Positions 16,400-25,213 of a DNA stretch of 37,698 nt are shown in pieces (position 1 is the first letter of the stretch; every line of letters starts with the position of its first letter). The DNA is from Argonema antarcticum A004/B2 (GTDB lineage: Bacteria; Cyanobacteriota; Cyanobacteriia; Cyanobacteriales; Aerosakkonemataceae): positions 1-37,698 of the forward strand of contig NZ_JAIQZN010000060.1 of the NCBI RefSeq assembly GCF_023333585.1. Reading direction: 5' to 3'. The position numbers were made by a program, and so were the translations under genes. Below the pieces are notes generated by a model that made no database searches, was not told where the DNA came from, and saw only the letters and a program-made list of their open reading frames with translations.

Positions 16400-16989
16400 C
16401 AAAAGTCAATAGATGGAATTTTTTCTTTTTACTTTTCTCTTTTTACTTTTGCCTATTCCCTGTTACTTCAGCTGTAGCAGAAAAGAGAGAGAGATTTTCT
16501 TGTCCTGCGGATGTAGAGACTTTAATAACTCTGATGCTGCGCGACATACCCAGTTATGCCAATAGGGTAACTCAGCGTGCTAGATTGCGATCGCGCGATC
16601 GCAGTCTTGATGTATACGGTTACTTTATTGTGGCAGGCCAAGCCGAGTTTGCACCCCTGAATCTTGGCCCCGGCGAGTATACGCCAGCAACATCACAGGG
16701 GGAAAGCGACATTCAGCAAGTTTTCTTCACCACCCTACAGCGAAGATACTCAACCACAAAAGCAATTCAAATACAAGATTACCACTGGCTATTTTTGACA
16801 AAAACCAAAAGTGGTTGGCGATTGGCGATCATGTTTTCTATGACTGGGCCTTATCCAGCGGGACGACCTCCCACCGCACCGCGAGACAGCAATTACGGAG
16901 TTATCGGACAGGCGATCGAAATTTGGTTGCGGGACTGCTATGCTGGCGTGGTGCGATCGGATCTGGGCGATCGCACCAGTGTACTATAG
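16384..16989 (+). CDS. Secreted or periplasmic protein of unknown function
   Basis: About 200 residues with a clear signal peptide: basic KVNR, a hydrophobic FFFLLFSFYFCLF core and an AVA cleavage site before EKRERF. The mature part begins FSCPADVETL and contains RDIPSYANRVTQR, an FVTL..RY core region and an IEIWLRDCYAG C-terminus; two cysteines may pair. No family was recognised. Both in-frame ATGs (16384 and 16393) lie in the right end of the MITE, and no later ATG precedes the signal sequence, so the natural start was lost or is now supplied by the element. No Shine-Dalgarno. Confidence 0.7.
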   Translation: MPDMISKVNRWNFFFLLFSFYFCLFPVTSAVAEKRERFSCPADVETLITLMLRDIPSYANRVTQRARLRSRDRSLDVYGYFIVAGQAEFAPLNLGPGEYTPATSQGESDIQQVFFTTLQRRYSTTKAIQIQDYHWLFLTKTKSGWRLAIMFSMTGPYPAGRPPTAPRDSNYGVIGQAIEIWLRDCYAGVVRSDLGDRTSVL

Positions 16990-17057
16990 CAAACGTCTCT
17001 ATTAATGTTGGGCTACAAATAAAAAGGTGGTAATAAATCAGGATTTCCGATCGGAAC

Positions 17058-18077
17058 TTACCGCCGATATTCATCCCCGCAGTCACCGATTAACTCATAC
17101 AAATTACGCGACTTACCAGAAACTGCATTAATCTGTTCATAATCCTTGGAGTCCAGCGTAAAACCAAACACCTTGGCATTTTCTTCTAGATGTTCGGATA
17201 TGCTAAGCCTAGCACCAACGATCGCACCCGCCACAGCTGGCTTGTCCAAAATGTAACGCACAGCTACGTTAGAAATACTGACTCCATACTTATCTGCAAT
17301 TTCTTTGAGTACATTCAGCAATTCTTGAAATAGGTTCCACCCTCCCCAAGCATCCACCATATTCTTGTATTTCCTCAAGCTAACCGTAGAAACATCTCCG
17401 CCTCGCGGTTCGGGACGACCCCAATATTTGTCTGATAACAAACCGCCACAAAGTGTCCCGTAAGCAAACAGTTTAATGTCGTACTGTTCGCAAAATTGAA
17501 TCATATTTACTTCCGGTCGGCGGTCAACCAAAGAAAATTGCACCTGATTCGATACAATCTTTATCCCGGCATCGAAGATAATTTTTAAATGTTCAGTATC
17601 AAAATTAGTTAAAGCCAGATGCTTTATTTTTCCTTCCGCCTGGAGTTCAGACATATATTTAAGTGCATCCAGGTAGTTTTTATCGCTGTATTCCCACCAG
17701 TGAAACTGTAGCAAATCTAAACAATCAACATCCATTCTTTTCAGAGATATATTGATGTTGTCTTCGACCAACTTACGAGTCATTTTTCCTGGACGAGGCA
17801 CCCATTTTGTGAAAGCTTGGATGTTCGATAAAGCTTCTTTGCCACGGGTGGCGACTAATTGACGCCTAAACTCCCCAATAAAATCTTCTGCTGGGCCATA
17901 ATGGTCTGCTAAGTCCCAAGTGGTGAAGCCTGCATCCACGTAATCAAACATAGTAGCAATGGCGGCTTTGCGATCGATTCGTCCGTGTGCGCCAGATACC
18001 TGCCACATTCCGTTTAAGATACGGCAGATATTCAAATCGGGGGTGAATTGCGATCGGCTTGATACAGGTAGTTTCAT
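17058..18077 (-). CDS. Aldo/keto reductase family protein
   Basis: A NADPH-dependent oxidoreductase of 339 residues with a TIM barrel. The start region has ILNGMWQVSG; the catalytic tetrad is recognisable as Asp in TWDLADHYG with its Tyr, Lys in the FTKW segment, and His in LLQFHWWEY. NADPH-binding C-terminal motifs (AVAGAIVGARLSISEHLEEN) are present. It resembles plant/cyanobacterial AKRs of unknown substrate. I chose the ATG at 18077 (MKLPVSSRS); an 11-codon extension to 18110 has no support. It lies downstream of the carotenoid oxygenase on the same strand but is separated by a C-rich inverted repeat. Confidence 0.88.
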   Translation of the reverse strand: MKLPVSSRSQFTPDLNICRILNGMWQVSGAHGRIDRKAAIATMFDYVDAGFTTWDLADHYGPAEDFIGEFRRQLVATRGKEALSNIQAFTKWVPRPGKMTRKLVEDNINISLKRMDVDCLDLLQFHWWEYSDKNYLDALKYMSELQAEGKIKHLALTNFDTEHLKIIFDAGIKIVSNQVQFSLVDRRPEVNMIQFCEQYDIKLFAYGTLCGGLLSDKYWGRPEPRGGDVSTVSLRKYKNMVDAWGGWNLFQELLNVLKEIADKYGVSISNVAVRYILDKPAVAGAIVGARLSISEHLEENAKVFGFTLDSKDYEQINAVSGKSRNLYELIGDCGDEYRR

Positions 18078-18103
18078 GTTAATTTTTGATTTGTAATGGG
18101 AAA

Positions 18104-18209
18104 ACCTCACCCCCCTGCCCCCCTCTCGGATCTCGGATAAGGGGGAGAAATACAGAGGGGTTCTTGCCCCCCTGCCTGTGGACGGGGAGGGGAGGGGCTG
18201 GGGGTGGGG
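18104..18209. repeat. C/G-rich imperfect inverted repeat
   Basis: The arm beginning AACCTCACCCCCCTGCCCCC at about 18104 pairs imperfectly with the G-rich arm ending GGCTGGGGGTGGGGTT at about 18210. An intergenic repeat that forms a long imperfect hairpin in the leader of the aldo/keto reductase gene; the G-tracts could also fold otherwise. Confidence 0.6.
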
Positions 18210-19601
18210 TTAGACGCTAAATTCCCCATCAATCCAACTGCCGTGGAATCCGTAAGGCACGCGAGTAGGAATTAGAATCCGGGCAACAGGTTCAGCGGTG
18301 ATGTTCTTAGCACTTACTACCACTAATTCAGAAGTTTCTTCCACCTCATTGTAGACGAAGGTGAGCAACCAGCCATCATCTTCATTAGTGGCACCAGGTT
18401 GAGGAACAAATACTGCCTCACTACCATAGCGTCCTCTGCCAAATTCGTGACTTTGGGAAGTTCCACTAATTAGGTCATATTTAATTAAACCATCAAACAG
18501 AGGTATTGAAGTTGGTGCTAGCCGCGAAGTGTAACCGTAGCGAGTTGGGCGTCCCATCAGTTGCTCGTTTACACGAGGAAATTCTGAAGGAATATCATCT
18601 ATTTGTTCTTCTTTCATCCCACCTGTACTGAGATTAAATCTCCACCGATGCAGACGGGGAATGTCGCTTTGTCCATTTTTGGATGTAGGTGTGGCATCAA
18701 GTACGCTGGTGCTTTCCATGCGGCAAGCAATGAGTACGATTTCATCTCCTTCTTCATAGGCGTTGAGTGTGTGAAAAACATAACAAGCTGGCGCTTCAAA
18801 CCAGCGGATGTTGCTGTTATTGCCGTGACGGGGAAGAATGCCGAAACGACTGGGTGTATCTGATTCAAACATTAATCCCGGTTCGCCTCTTTGCATCCGT
18901 TCTAATCGGAATGTTATGGGCAAATCCATAAATATGGTGTAGTTTTCGGTGATGGCAAAATCGTGCATCATCACTCCTACTGGCAAGTCGATCGGCACTG
19001 TCTGCAACAGCTTTCCTTCGGCTGAGACTACACTGTATTGCAGATAGGGTGGCTGGGCGACTGAGTAGCCGAAAAACATCATTTCGCCTGTTACGGCATC
19101 GATTTTGGGATGGGCGGTGAAGGCGCTTTTTAGCTGGTTTCCGTAGGTGTAAGGGCCGACTGTTTCTAGTGCAGGGACTTCGATCGCGTGGGGTTCTCCG
19201 CCTTCCCAAAGTGCTAAGAGGCGATCGCAATGCCACACTAAGGCCGTGTTTGCGGTATTCTTAGATGGGCCATAGGGATTGTCTACCTGGACTGGTTCAA
19301 ATATGCCTGTCCAGATGGCACTAGAGGCATCGTTTTCAATTTTCCATCCCCGTGTCCGCACGTAGCGGTTGCGATAGGTCGCCCTGCCGTTGCTAATCTG
19401 TACCCCGTGTAACATTCCATCGCCGTCGAACCAATGGTAGCGGCCTTTTGGGGCAAACTGGGGATTCGGGCCGTTACGGACAAACATCCCGTTTAAGCTG
19501 GGTGGTAGTTCGCCTATTACCGGGAGGTCATCTGCTGTAATTTCCGATCGCACCGGGGCAAAGTTCCTCTCCAGATAGGGATTGACTGCTACTGTTGTCA
19601 T
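18210..19601 (-). CDS. Carotenoid cleavage oxygenase (apocarotenoid oxygenase family)
   Basis: A non-haem iron dioxygenase of 463 residues that cleaves carotenoids or apocarotenoids. The seven-bladed propeller family signatures are clear: LNGMFVRNGPNPQF near the N-terminus, HWFDGDGMLHG, and the four iron-binding His residues at 164 (TAHPKID), 213 (MHDFAIT), 277 (VFHTLNA) and 453 (GFHGSWI). The second-shell Glu residues of the family are in the expected regions. Cyanobacterial relatives include apocarotenoid-15,15'-oxygenases; the exact cleavage position cannot be told. Length and all ligands are complete. Confidence 0.93.
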   Translation of the reverse strand: MTTVAVNPYLERNFAPVRSEITADDLPVIGELPPSLNGMFVRNGPNPQFAPKGRYHWFDGDGMLHGVQISNGRATYRNRYVRTRGWKIENDASSAIWTGIFEPVQVDNPYGPSKNTANTALVWHCDRLLALWEGGEPHAIEVPALETVGPYTYGNQLKSAFTAHPKIDAVTGEMMFFGYSVAQPPYLQYSVVSAEGKLLQTVPIDLPVGVMMHDFAITENYTIFMDLPITFRLERMQRGEPGLMFESDTPSRFGILPRHGNNSNIRWFEAPACYVFHTLNAYEEGDEIVLIACRMESTSVLDATPTSKNGQSDIPRLHRWRFNLSTGGMKEEQIDDIPSEFPRVNEQLMGRPTRYGYTSRLAPTSIPLFDGLIKYDLISGTSQSHEFGRGRYGSEAVFVPQPGATNEDDGWLLTFVYNEVEETSELVVVSAKNITAEPVARILIPTRVPYGFHGSWIDGEFSV

Positions 19602-19938
19602 AATCTGAATACGCCTGAAAGTGAATCGCTTACTTTCACTGTTTTAACAAATTGTTACATAAGTAGCGATCTCTTCACAGCTTATATGGAAAAATGCCGG
19701 TGTGAGCGATCGGATCAAGTTGGGTTTACAAGTGTAATTTAGTAGCCGCGACATTGAAAAATGGGGGGATGAGAGATAGGGAGAGAGTTAGTTAATTCAA
19801 GGTTACTTAGTATCAAAAGCTCTCATAATCTAACATGACCCAGGATTGCACAAAGTTCCTTCCCGTATTTTTCACTTTTAAGTATTAAGTTTAGTAACAA
19901 GAACTTTTGGTTGCGTTTACCCAGAAAAAGTAAGCAAT
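19602..19938. other. Divergent spacer between the carotenoid oxygenase and EAL genes
   Basis: 337 bp without a gene. It contains a short inverted repeat AAGTGAA...TTTCACT (about 19619-19640) close to the oxygenase start, which might bind a regulator, and AT-rich stretches that could hold the promoters. Nothing else is recognisable. Confidence 0.4.
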
Positions 19939-21003
19939 ATGACAAATACCAGCACTATTAACAAAATTAGGCACAGGGAAAATTACCAGTTTGACACCTC
20001 AATTGCTGGCGAAGCCGATGAATTTGCCGCGCTGGTGAGTCATGAACTCCGTACACCTCTGACCTCAATTAGGGGTGCATTAAGCCTTTTGCTGAGCGGT
20101 AAGCTTGGTACTATAAGCGATCGCGGTAAGAAACTGCTGGAATTGGCCGTCAAGAACACCGATCGCTTAGTAAGACTGACCGCAGCTATTGAGAGCGATC
20201 GAGAGATCCAGGTAAATATTATTAGCGCTGCCGCTATGGCACGCTACCAGCTCGAAAAAGAGCTGCAATTAGCGTTAGAACGCGAACAGTTTCAGCTGCA
20301 CTACCAACCAATAGTATCGCTGGAAACTAACAAGATTAGTGGGTTCGAGGCACTGGTAAGATGGCAGCATCCTCGTCGGGGATTGGTTTCCCCAGCAGAA
20401 TTCATCCCACTAGCAGAAAGAACCGGACTGATCGAACCTTTGGGAACTTGGGTGCTGGATAAGGCTTGCCGTCAACTGTATTCTTGGCAGCAGGAATTTG
20501 GCTGCAACCCAGCCCTAACCATGAGTGTCAATCTTTCCAGTTTACAATTATCGCAACCTAATTTGGTCGAGCAAGTCCAAGAAATTTTGCAGAAAACTAA
20601 CTTGGCGACTAGCAGCTTAAGGCTGGAAATAACAGAAAGTGCGATAATGGAAAATAAGACAAATGCGATCCTTACCCTACACCAACTGAAAACTCTAGGA
20701 ATTCAGTTATATATGGATGACTTTGGCACAGGTTACTCGTCATTGAGCCGTTTGCACGAACTACCGATTGACCTCATGAAAATCGATCGCTCCTTTGTCA
20801 GCCAAAAAAAATGGGATATTATCCGGGCAATTATGATATTGGCTTCTAGTCTAGGACTAGAAGTAATTGCCGAAGGCGTAGAAACAGCAGAGGAAGTCGC
20901 TGAACTTAAGAAACTGGGATGCAAACAAGGGCAGGGATATTTTTACTCCAAGCCAGTAGATGATCGAGCAGCAGCAGCTTTAATTGCAATGCAATTGGAA
21001 TAA
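19939..21003 (+). CDS. HisKA-EAL fusion: probable c-di-GMP phosphodiesterase with histidine phosphoacceptor domain
   Basis: 354 residues. Residues about 25-85 form a histidine-kinase dimerisation domain with an H-box at His35 (FAALVSHELRTPLTSIRG). No HATPase_c domain follows; after a short linker the protein runs directly into an EAL domain (about 100-350). EAL motifs are complete: EALVRW (Glu137), MSVNLSS, LEITES, DDFGTGYSS (Asp260-Asp261), MKIDRSFV, VIAEGVET and QGYFYSKP, so hydrolysis of c-di-GMP to pGpG is expected. The His domain without its ATPase could dimerise the protein or accept phosphate from a partner. It lies 119 bp upstream of the multi-REC GGDEF gene on the same strand. No PAS or membrane segment. 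Confidence 0.85.
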   Translation: MTNTSTINKIRHRENYQFDTSIAGEADEFAALVSHELRTPLTSIRGALSLLLSGKLGTISDRGKKLLELAVKNTDRLVRLTAAIESDREIQVNIISAAAMARYQLEKELQLALEREQFQLHYQPIVSLETNKISGFEALVRWQHPRRGLVSPAEFIPLAERTGLIEPLGTWVLDKACRQLYSWQQEFGCNPALTMSVNLSSLQLSQPNLVEQVQEILQKTNLATSSLRLEITESAIMENKTNAILTLHQLKTLGIQLYMDDFGTGYSSLSRLHELPIDLMKIDRSFVSQKKWDIIRAIMILASSLGLEVIAEGVETAEEVAELKKLGCKQGQGYFYSKPVDDRAAAALIAMQLE

Positions 21004-21050
21004 GGAGCGCGAGTGAAACACGCAAAACCTAATATTTTAGTGAATCGATC

Positions 21051-21069
21051 GATTTTGGATTTTGGATTG
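21051..21069 (+). repeat. GATTTTGG heptamer repeat
   Basis: About 2.5 units of ATTTTGG (GATTTTGGATTTTGGATT) in the spacer between the EAL and GGDEF genes. A similar motif lies inside the tRNA nucleotidyltransferase gene near 32680. Confidence 0.5.
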
Positions 21070-21122
21070 ACCCTACGGATGAATCCGGGGGCGACCAAAG
21101 CAATGCTTAGGGAGATTGTTAT

Positions 21123-24101
21123 ATGAGAATTTTGCTAGTAGAAGATGACGAAGCAATGGCAGCGGTCGTTACAGACCTTCTTACTAAACAACATTACGTT
21201 ATCGACATCGCTCACGATGGAGAAGCAGGTTGGGAATTCATAGAAGCTTACACCTATGACCTCATTCTCCTTGATGTCGTGCTTCCCAAGATGGATGGCA
21301 TGACTCTGTGTCGTCGCATACGCTCTCATGGGTATCGTATGCCTGTGCTGCTCCTAACTGCTCGTCAAAATAGCACAGATAAAGTGATGGGTTTAGATGT
21401 GGGAGCAGATGATTATGTCGTCAAACCCTTTGATTTAAAAGAATTAGTAGCACGCATTCGAGCCTTGCTGCGTCGGGGAAATTCTGCCCTAGCACCAGTT
21501 CTGCAATGGGGAAAATTACATCTCGATCCCAGCACCTGCGAAGTAATTTATGAAGATCGAATTCTGCATCTCAGTCCCAAAGAATATTCTCTACTAGAGC
21601 TTTTTTTACGCAACAATCGCCGTGTATTTAGCCGCAGTGCTATTTTAGAACATCTGTGGTCTTGGGAAGACGCCCCTGGAGAAGATACAGTCAAAGCTCA
21701 CATCAAAGGCTTGCGACAAAAATTCAAATTAGTAGGAGTACCATCTGATTTGATTGAGACAGTTTACGGTATGGGTTATCGTCTCAAACCACTATCTAGC
21801 GAAGAACAAAAAGAGAATATTCCCTTGATTCTAGCCGCCGGTTTCTCTAATGAATTAACATTGTGGTTGCAGAAGCGATTGGCAAAGCCTATCCAAACAA
21901 CTCCAAACAGCGAAAAAACATTTGATGAACTAAACCGAGGCAACTGGTCATTGCTGCTGCTCGACCAGAGTGCAATCGACCAATCTGTAGCCAAACTGCT
22001 AGAAGAAGCTTATTGCCGACTCAAGCAAGGGAAACAGTCAATAATCTATTGTCTGGACAATAACTTAAGCAACAATTTACCAAGAAAGCTGATCGGTCAA
22101 ATTCTATTTCATCCTTTGGACTGGGAAAAACTAGCTGGCATTGTGGCAGAAAGTATCGGATTGTCTTTACCACCCGCTACGAGTTTGCCAATTTCAAATT
22201 CAAAAGCGCAAATTGAAGAGAAAGTACAAGAAATTTCTAATGTTAATTTAGAGATTATTAATAGGCAAGAGAAACCGAGTTTTGTTGGCGAAGCCAAATA
22301 TCAGAGTGTCGAATCCGAAAAAATTACATTTGACGGGCAAGAGTCAAATATTAGCCATATCAAATTACCAATACTCGAAGGTAAAACCCTTAATAAATCT
22401 GCCGAATTAGCGTCTATACAGTCTGCGGTAGCAGGAATATGGGAAAAGTTCAAAGACAAGATTATTAACCGATTTGCTGCTATAGAGCGAGCGAACACAG
22501 CTTTACTTGCAGGAACCTTTAACGATGAATTACGGCAGAAAGCAGTAAGTGAAGCTCACAAATTAGCGGGTTCTTTGGGTACTTTTGGTTTCGCTGAAGG
22601 CTCATCTCTAGCGCGAAAAATAGAGGAATTATTGCAAATAGGAGATAGGGAATCGAGCATCGGGTATGGTGAAAGTTATCAATTTAGAAGTGATGATTTT
22701 AAATTTTCAATTGTAAATTCTCCTAATAGATCTGTGCTATTTTCTGAACTGGTTGCAGCATTGCGCCGGGAACTAGAGACAGCTTCAGCTACAAAACCTT
22801 CCGCCTCTTTATCAGCTTCTGCTACACCTCGATTATTAAAGAATAAGCAACCCAAAATATTAATTGTTGAAGATGATAAAGAGCTAGCGGAACAGTTAGT
22901 TATGGAAGCTGTTTATTGGGGAATGCAGGCAGAGAGTCTGAGCAATTTGTCTGCTGCCAAAGTTACTATCCAGAACGCCGAGCCAGATTTGGTGCTGCTT
23001 GATCTTTCCTCTGGCTCACCTACTGAGGACGGACTAATACTGGTGAGGGAACTGTCCGCGCAAAATCCACCTGTGCCCATTATAGTCCTGACATACCGAG
23101 ATACTTTTAGCGATCGCATCGAAGTCGCTCGTATGGGCGGGTGCTACTTTTTGCGAAAACCGATCGAACCAGCCCTAGTCATGAAAGCAGTTAGCCAAGT
23201 GCTACAACAGGGACACAGCGCTAACTTTAAGGTCATGGCTGTGGATGACGACCCGGAGATCCTAACCACCCTAGAAACTTTATTGCAGCCAGAGGGATTG
23301 AAGCTGATTCTCCTCGAAGACTCGCGACGGCTGTGGGAAGTACTCGAAGCCACAGCACCGGATTTTCTGGTTCTAGATATAGATATGCCTCATGTGAATG
23401 GTATTGAACTGTGTAAAGTCATACGTAACGACCCAAAGTGGAACTATTTGCCGGTGCTTTTCCTTTCTAGCCACACGGATGCCGAAACTATACAGCGGGT
23501 GTTTGGTGTGGGGGCTGATGACTACGTACAGAAGCCAATTGCGGGGCCAGAACTGGTCACTCGCATTTTCAACCGCTTGCAGCGAGTACGGGTGCTGCGA
23601 AATATTTCTGAAACCGACATTTTGACTGGAGTAGTCAATCGGCACAAGTCAATGCAAGATTTGGAACGGTTTATGCGTATGTCTACCCGTTATAAGCAAC
23701 CCTTGTGCTTTACTGTATTGGATTTTGACTATTTTCAGCGAGTCAACGAAGAATATGGCGATGGTGTTGGGGACGTGGTGTTGCACGAATTTGGGAAACT
23801 TCTGTTACAAGGTTTCCGCACTGAAGATGTGGTGGCACGTTGGGGTGGTGACGAGTTTGCGATCGGGATGTATGGTATTACTAAACCAGCTGCCGCGAAA
23901 CGGTTGGAGGAGTTACTAGATTCCCTGGGCAAAGTAAAGTTCGATCGACCGGAAGGCACAGAGATTGAAGTAACTTTTAGTGCTGGTGTGGTTCAGTATC
24001 CCGATGATGGTGCTGATTTACAATCTCTATATCACAATGCTCGTAAAGCACTCGATCGAGCTAAGGCAGCTGGAGGCGATCGCATAATCTGCTTTGATTA
24101 A
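21123..24101 (+). CDS. Multidomain response regulator: REC-wHTH-HPt-REC-REC-GGDEF
   Basis: 992 residues. Order: REC1 (1-120, phosphoacceptor Asp51 in LILLDVVLP, K in VVKPFD); OmpR-type winged helix (about 128-225, LSPKEYSLLELF...VYGMGYRLKP); a linker with a degenerate receiver-like stretch (235-340); HPt domain with phosphoacceptor His479 (SEAHKLAGSLGTFG); REC2 (about 577-695, Asp627); REC3 (about 702-820, Asp752); GGDEF domain with intact GGDEF at 908-912. The inhibitory I-site RxxD (RTED, 899-902) sits five residues before it, so c-di-GMP feedback inhibition is expected. GGAG precedes the ATG. The protein combines DNA binding, a complete phosphorelay and c-di-GMP synthesis. It is followed by a single-REC gene. 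Confidence 0.92.
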   Translation: MRILLVEDDEAMAAVVTDLLTKQHYVIDIAHDGEAGWEFIEAYTYDLILLDVVLPKMDGMTLCRRIRSHGYRMPVLLLTARQNSTDKVMGLDVGADDYVVKPFDLKELVARIRALLRRGNSALAPVLQWGKLHLDPSTCEVIYEDRILHLSPKEYSLLELFLRNNRRVFSRSAILEHLWSWEDAPGEDTVKAHIKGLRQKFKLVGVPSDLIETVYGMGYRLKPLSSEEQKENIPLILAAGFSNELTLWLQKRLAKPIQTTPNSEKTFDELNRGNWSLLLLDQSAIDQSVAKLLEEAYCRLKQGKQSIIYCLDNNLSNNLPRKLIGQILFHPLDWEKLAGIVAESIGLSLPPATSLPISNSKAQIEEKVQEISNVNLEIINRQEKPSFVGEAKYQSVESEKITFDGQESNISHIKLPILEGKTLNKSAELASIQSAVAGIWEKFKDKIINRFAAIERANTALLAGTFNDELRQKAVSEAHKLAGSLGTFGFAEGSSLARKIEELLQIGDRESSIGYGESYQFRSDDFKFSIVNSPNRSVLFSELVAALRRELETASATKPSASLSASATPRLLKNKQPKILIVEDDKELAEQLVMEAVYWGMQAESLSNLSAAKVTIQNAEPDLVLLDLSSGSPTEDGLILVRELSAQNPPVPIIVLTYRDTFSDRIEVARMGGCYFLRKPIEPALVMKAVSQVLQQGHSANFKVMAVDDDPEILTTLETLLQPEGLKLILLEDSRRLWEVLEATAPDFLVLDIDMPHVNGIELCKVIRNDPKWNYLPVLFLSSHTDAETIQRVFGVGADDYVQKPIAGPELVTRIFNRLQRVRVLRNISETDILTGVVNRHKSMQDLERFMRMSTRYKQPLCFTVLDFDYFQRVNEEYGDGVGDVVLHEFGKLLLQGFRTEDVVARWGGDEFAIGMYGITKPAAAKRLEELLDSLGKVKFDRPEGTEIEVTFSAGVVQYPDDGADLQSLYHNARKALDRAKAAGGDRIICFD

Positions 24102-24117
24102 TCTAAAATCTAAAATC
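24101..24117 (+). repeat. ATCTAAA heptamer repeat
   Basis: ATCTAAAATCTAAAATC fills the space between the GGDEF gene stop and the next start; the same 16-mer forms the arms at 11777-11864. Confidence 0.6.
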
Positions 24118-24120
24118 GAC

Positions 24121-24501
24121 ATGAGACAAAAGCGAATTTTAGTTATTGATGATGAAGACGATATTCGAGAAATAGTTCAATTTTCCCTGGAAACTATGGG
24201 AGGCTGGGAGGTAATCACGGCAGTTTCCGGCAGCGAAGGCTTGGCTTTAGCGTTAACCCAAGCGCCTGACGTTATTCTCCTAGATGTAATGATGCCAGAT
24301 ATGAATGGCCCGACGCTCTTTGAAAAGCTACAAGCGAATATAGCCACCCAGCACATCCCCGTGATTTTATTGACGGCTAAGGTGCAGCCAGCCGAACAGC
24401 GCCGATTTGTACAGTTGGGGGTGAAAGCTGTGATTGCTAAACCTTTCGATCCGATGACGCTGGCAACTCAGTTAGCAAAAACCCTAAACTGGAGCGTATA
24501 A
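24121..24501 (+). CDS. Single-domain response regulator (CheY-like)
   Basis: 126 residues forming one receiver domain: acidic pocket IDDEDD (10-14), phosphoacceptor Asp55 in VILLDVMMPDMNG, Thr in LLTAK and Lys in VIAKPFDP. No output domain. I chose the ATG at 24121 (MRQKRILVIDDE); nine upstream codons are repeat DNA. It is close to, and likely co-transcribed with, the REC-wHTH-HPt-REC-REC-GGDEF gene and may be a phosphate sink or shuttle for its HPt histidine (inference). Confidence 0.9.
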   Translation: MRQKRILVIDDEDDIREIVQFSLETMGGWEVITAVSGSEGLALALTQAPDVILLDVMMPDMNGPTLFEKLQANIATQHIPVILLTAKVQPAEQRRFVQLGVKAVIAKPFDPMTLATQLAKTLNWSV

Positions 24502-24541
24502 ACTACCGAGGTAATAGCGCTACAATTTGCTGGAAAAAGCT

Positions 24542-25213
24542 ATGTCACCTTATGTACTATTTCAAGATCGCAACAGTGCCGGTGAGCAGCTAGCCCAAGC
24601 GATTGAAGACCAAATGAACCTGATTAGGGCTCAGGGAGTTTTGGCAAAGCCCATCGTCTATGCACTGCCTCGCGGCGGCTTGCCGGTTGCTGTACCAGTA
24701 GCTCTTAAGTTGGGTTGCCCTTTGAATATTGTCGTAGCAAAAAAGATCGCTCAGCCAGAAGATCCGGAACTAGCCATCGGTGCTGTAACGGCGGATGGGC
24801 AGGCTATTTGGTCAAATCGACTGCCCTTACCGCAAGATCATCCGAAATTACAACAAGCTCTTCGTCAAGCCCAAGAAAAAGCTCAAGATCAATTCGATCG
24901 CTTAGCTCCTAATTGTCCTCAGATTAGCCCACTAGGTGCGATCGCGATTTTGATTGATGATGGCATTGCGACTGGGATGACTATAGCTGTGGCGGTTTCT
25001 GCCCTGCAACTTCAAAAACCGGCACAGGTTTGGATCGGGACGCCCGTAGCACCCTTGGGATTGAGCAAATCTTTAGAGCAGATGTGCGATCGCGTTATTG
25101 TACTAGCAACGCCTCATCAATTCTTCAGCGTCAGTCGCTTTTACGGGGAATTTTCCCAAGTTGAGATCGAAGTTGCTTCTACCTTGCTACAGCAGGCAAA
25201 CCAGCTACCTTAA
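24542..25213 (+). CDS. Phosphoribosyltransferase family protein
   Basis: A type I PRTase-fold protein of 223 residues. The PRPP-binding motif is IAILIDDGIATGMT (134-147) and an earlier PRGG loop (43-46) contacts the pyrophosphate; VVAKKI (64-69) is typical of the group. The substrate base cannot be predicted: this is the unspecific DUF-like group often found as stand-alone PRTases. I chose the ATG at 24542; a TTG five codons upstream is possible. The gene starts 40 bp after the CheY-like gene and ends in a heptamer repeat that overlaps its TAA. Confidence 0.85.
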   Translation: MSPYVLFQDRNSAGEQLAQAIEDQMNLIRAQGVLAKPIVYALPRGGLPVAVPVALKLGCPLNIVVAKKIAQPEDPELAIGAVTADGQAIWSNRLPLPQDHPKLQQALRQAQEKAQDQFDRLAPNCPQISPLGAIAILIDDGIATGMTIAVAVSALQLQKPAQVWIGTPVAPLGLSKSLEQMCDRVIVLATPHQFFSVSRFYGEFSQVEIEVASTLLQQANQLP

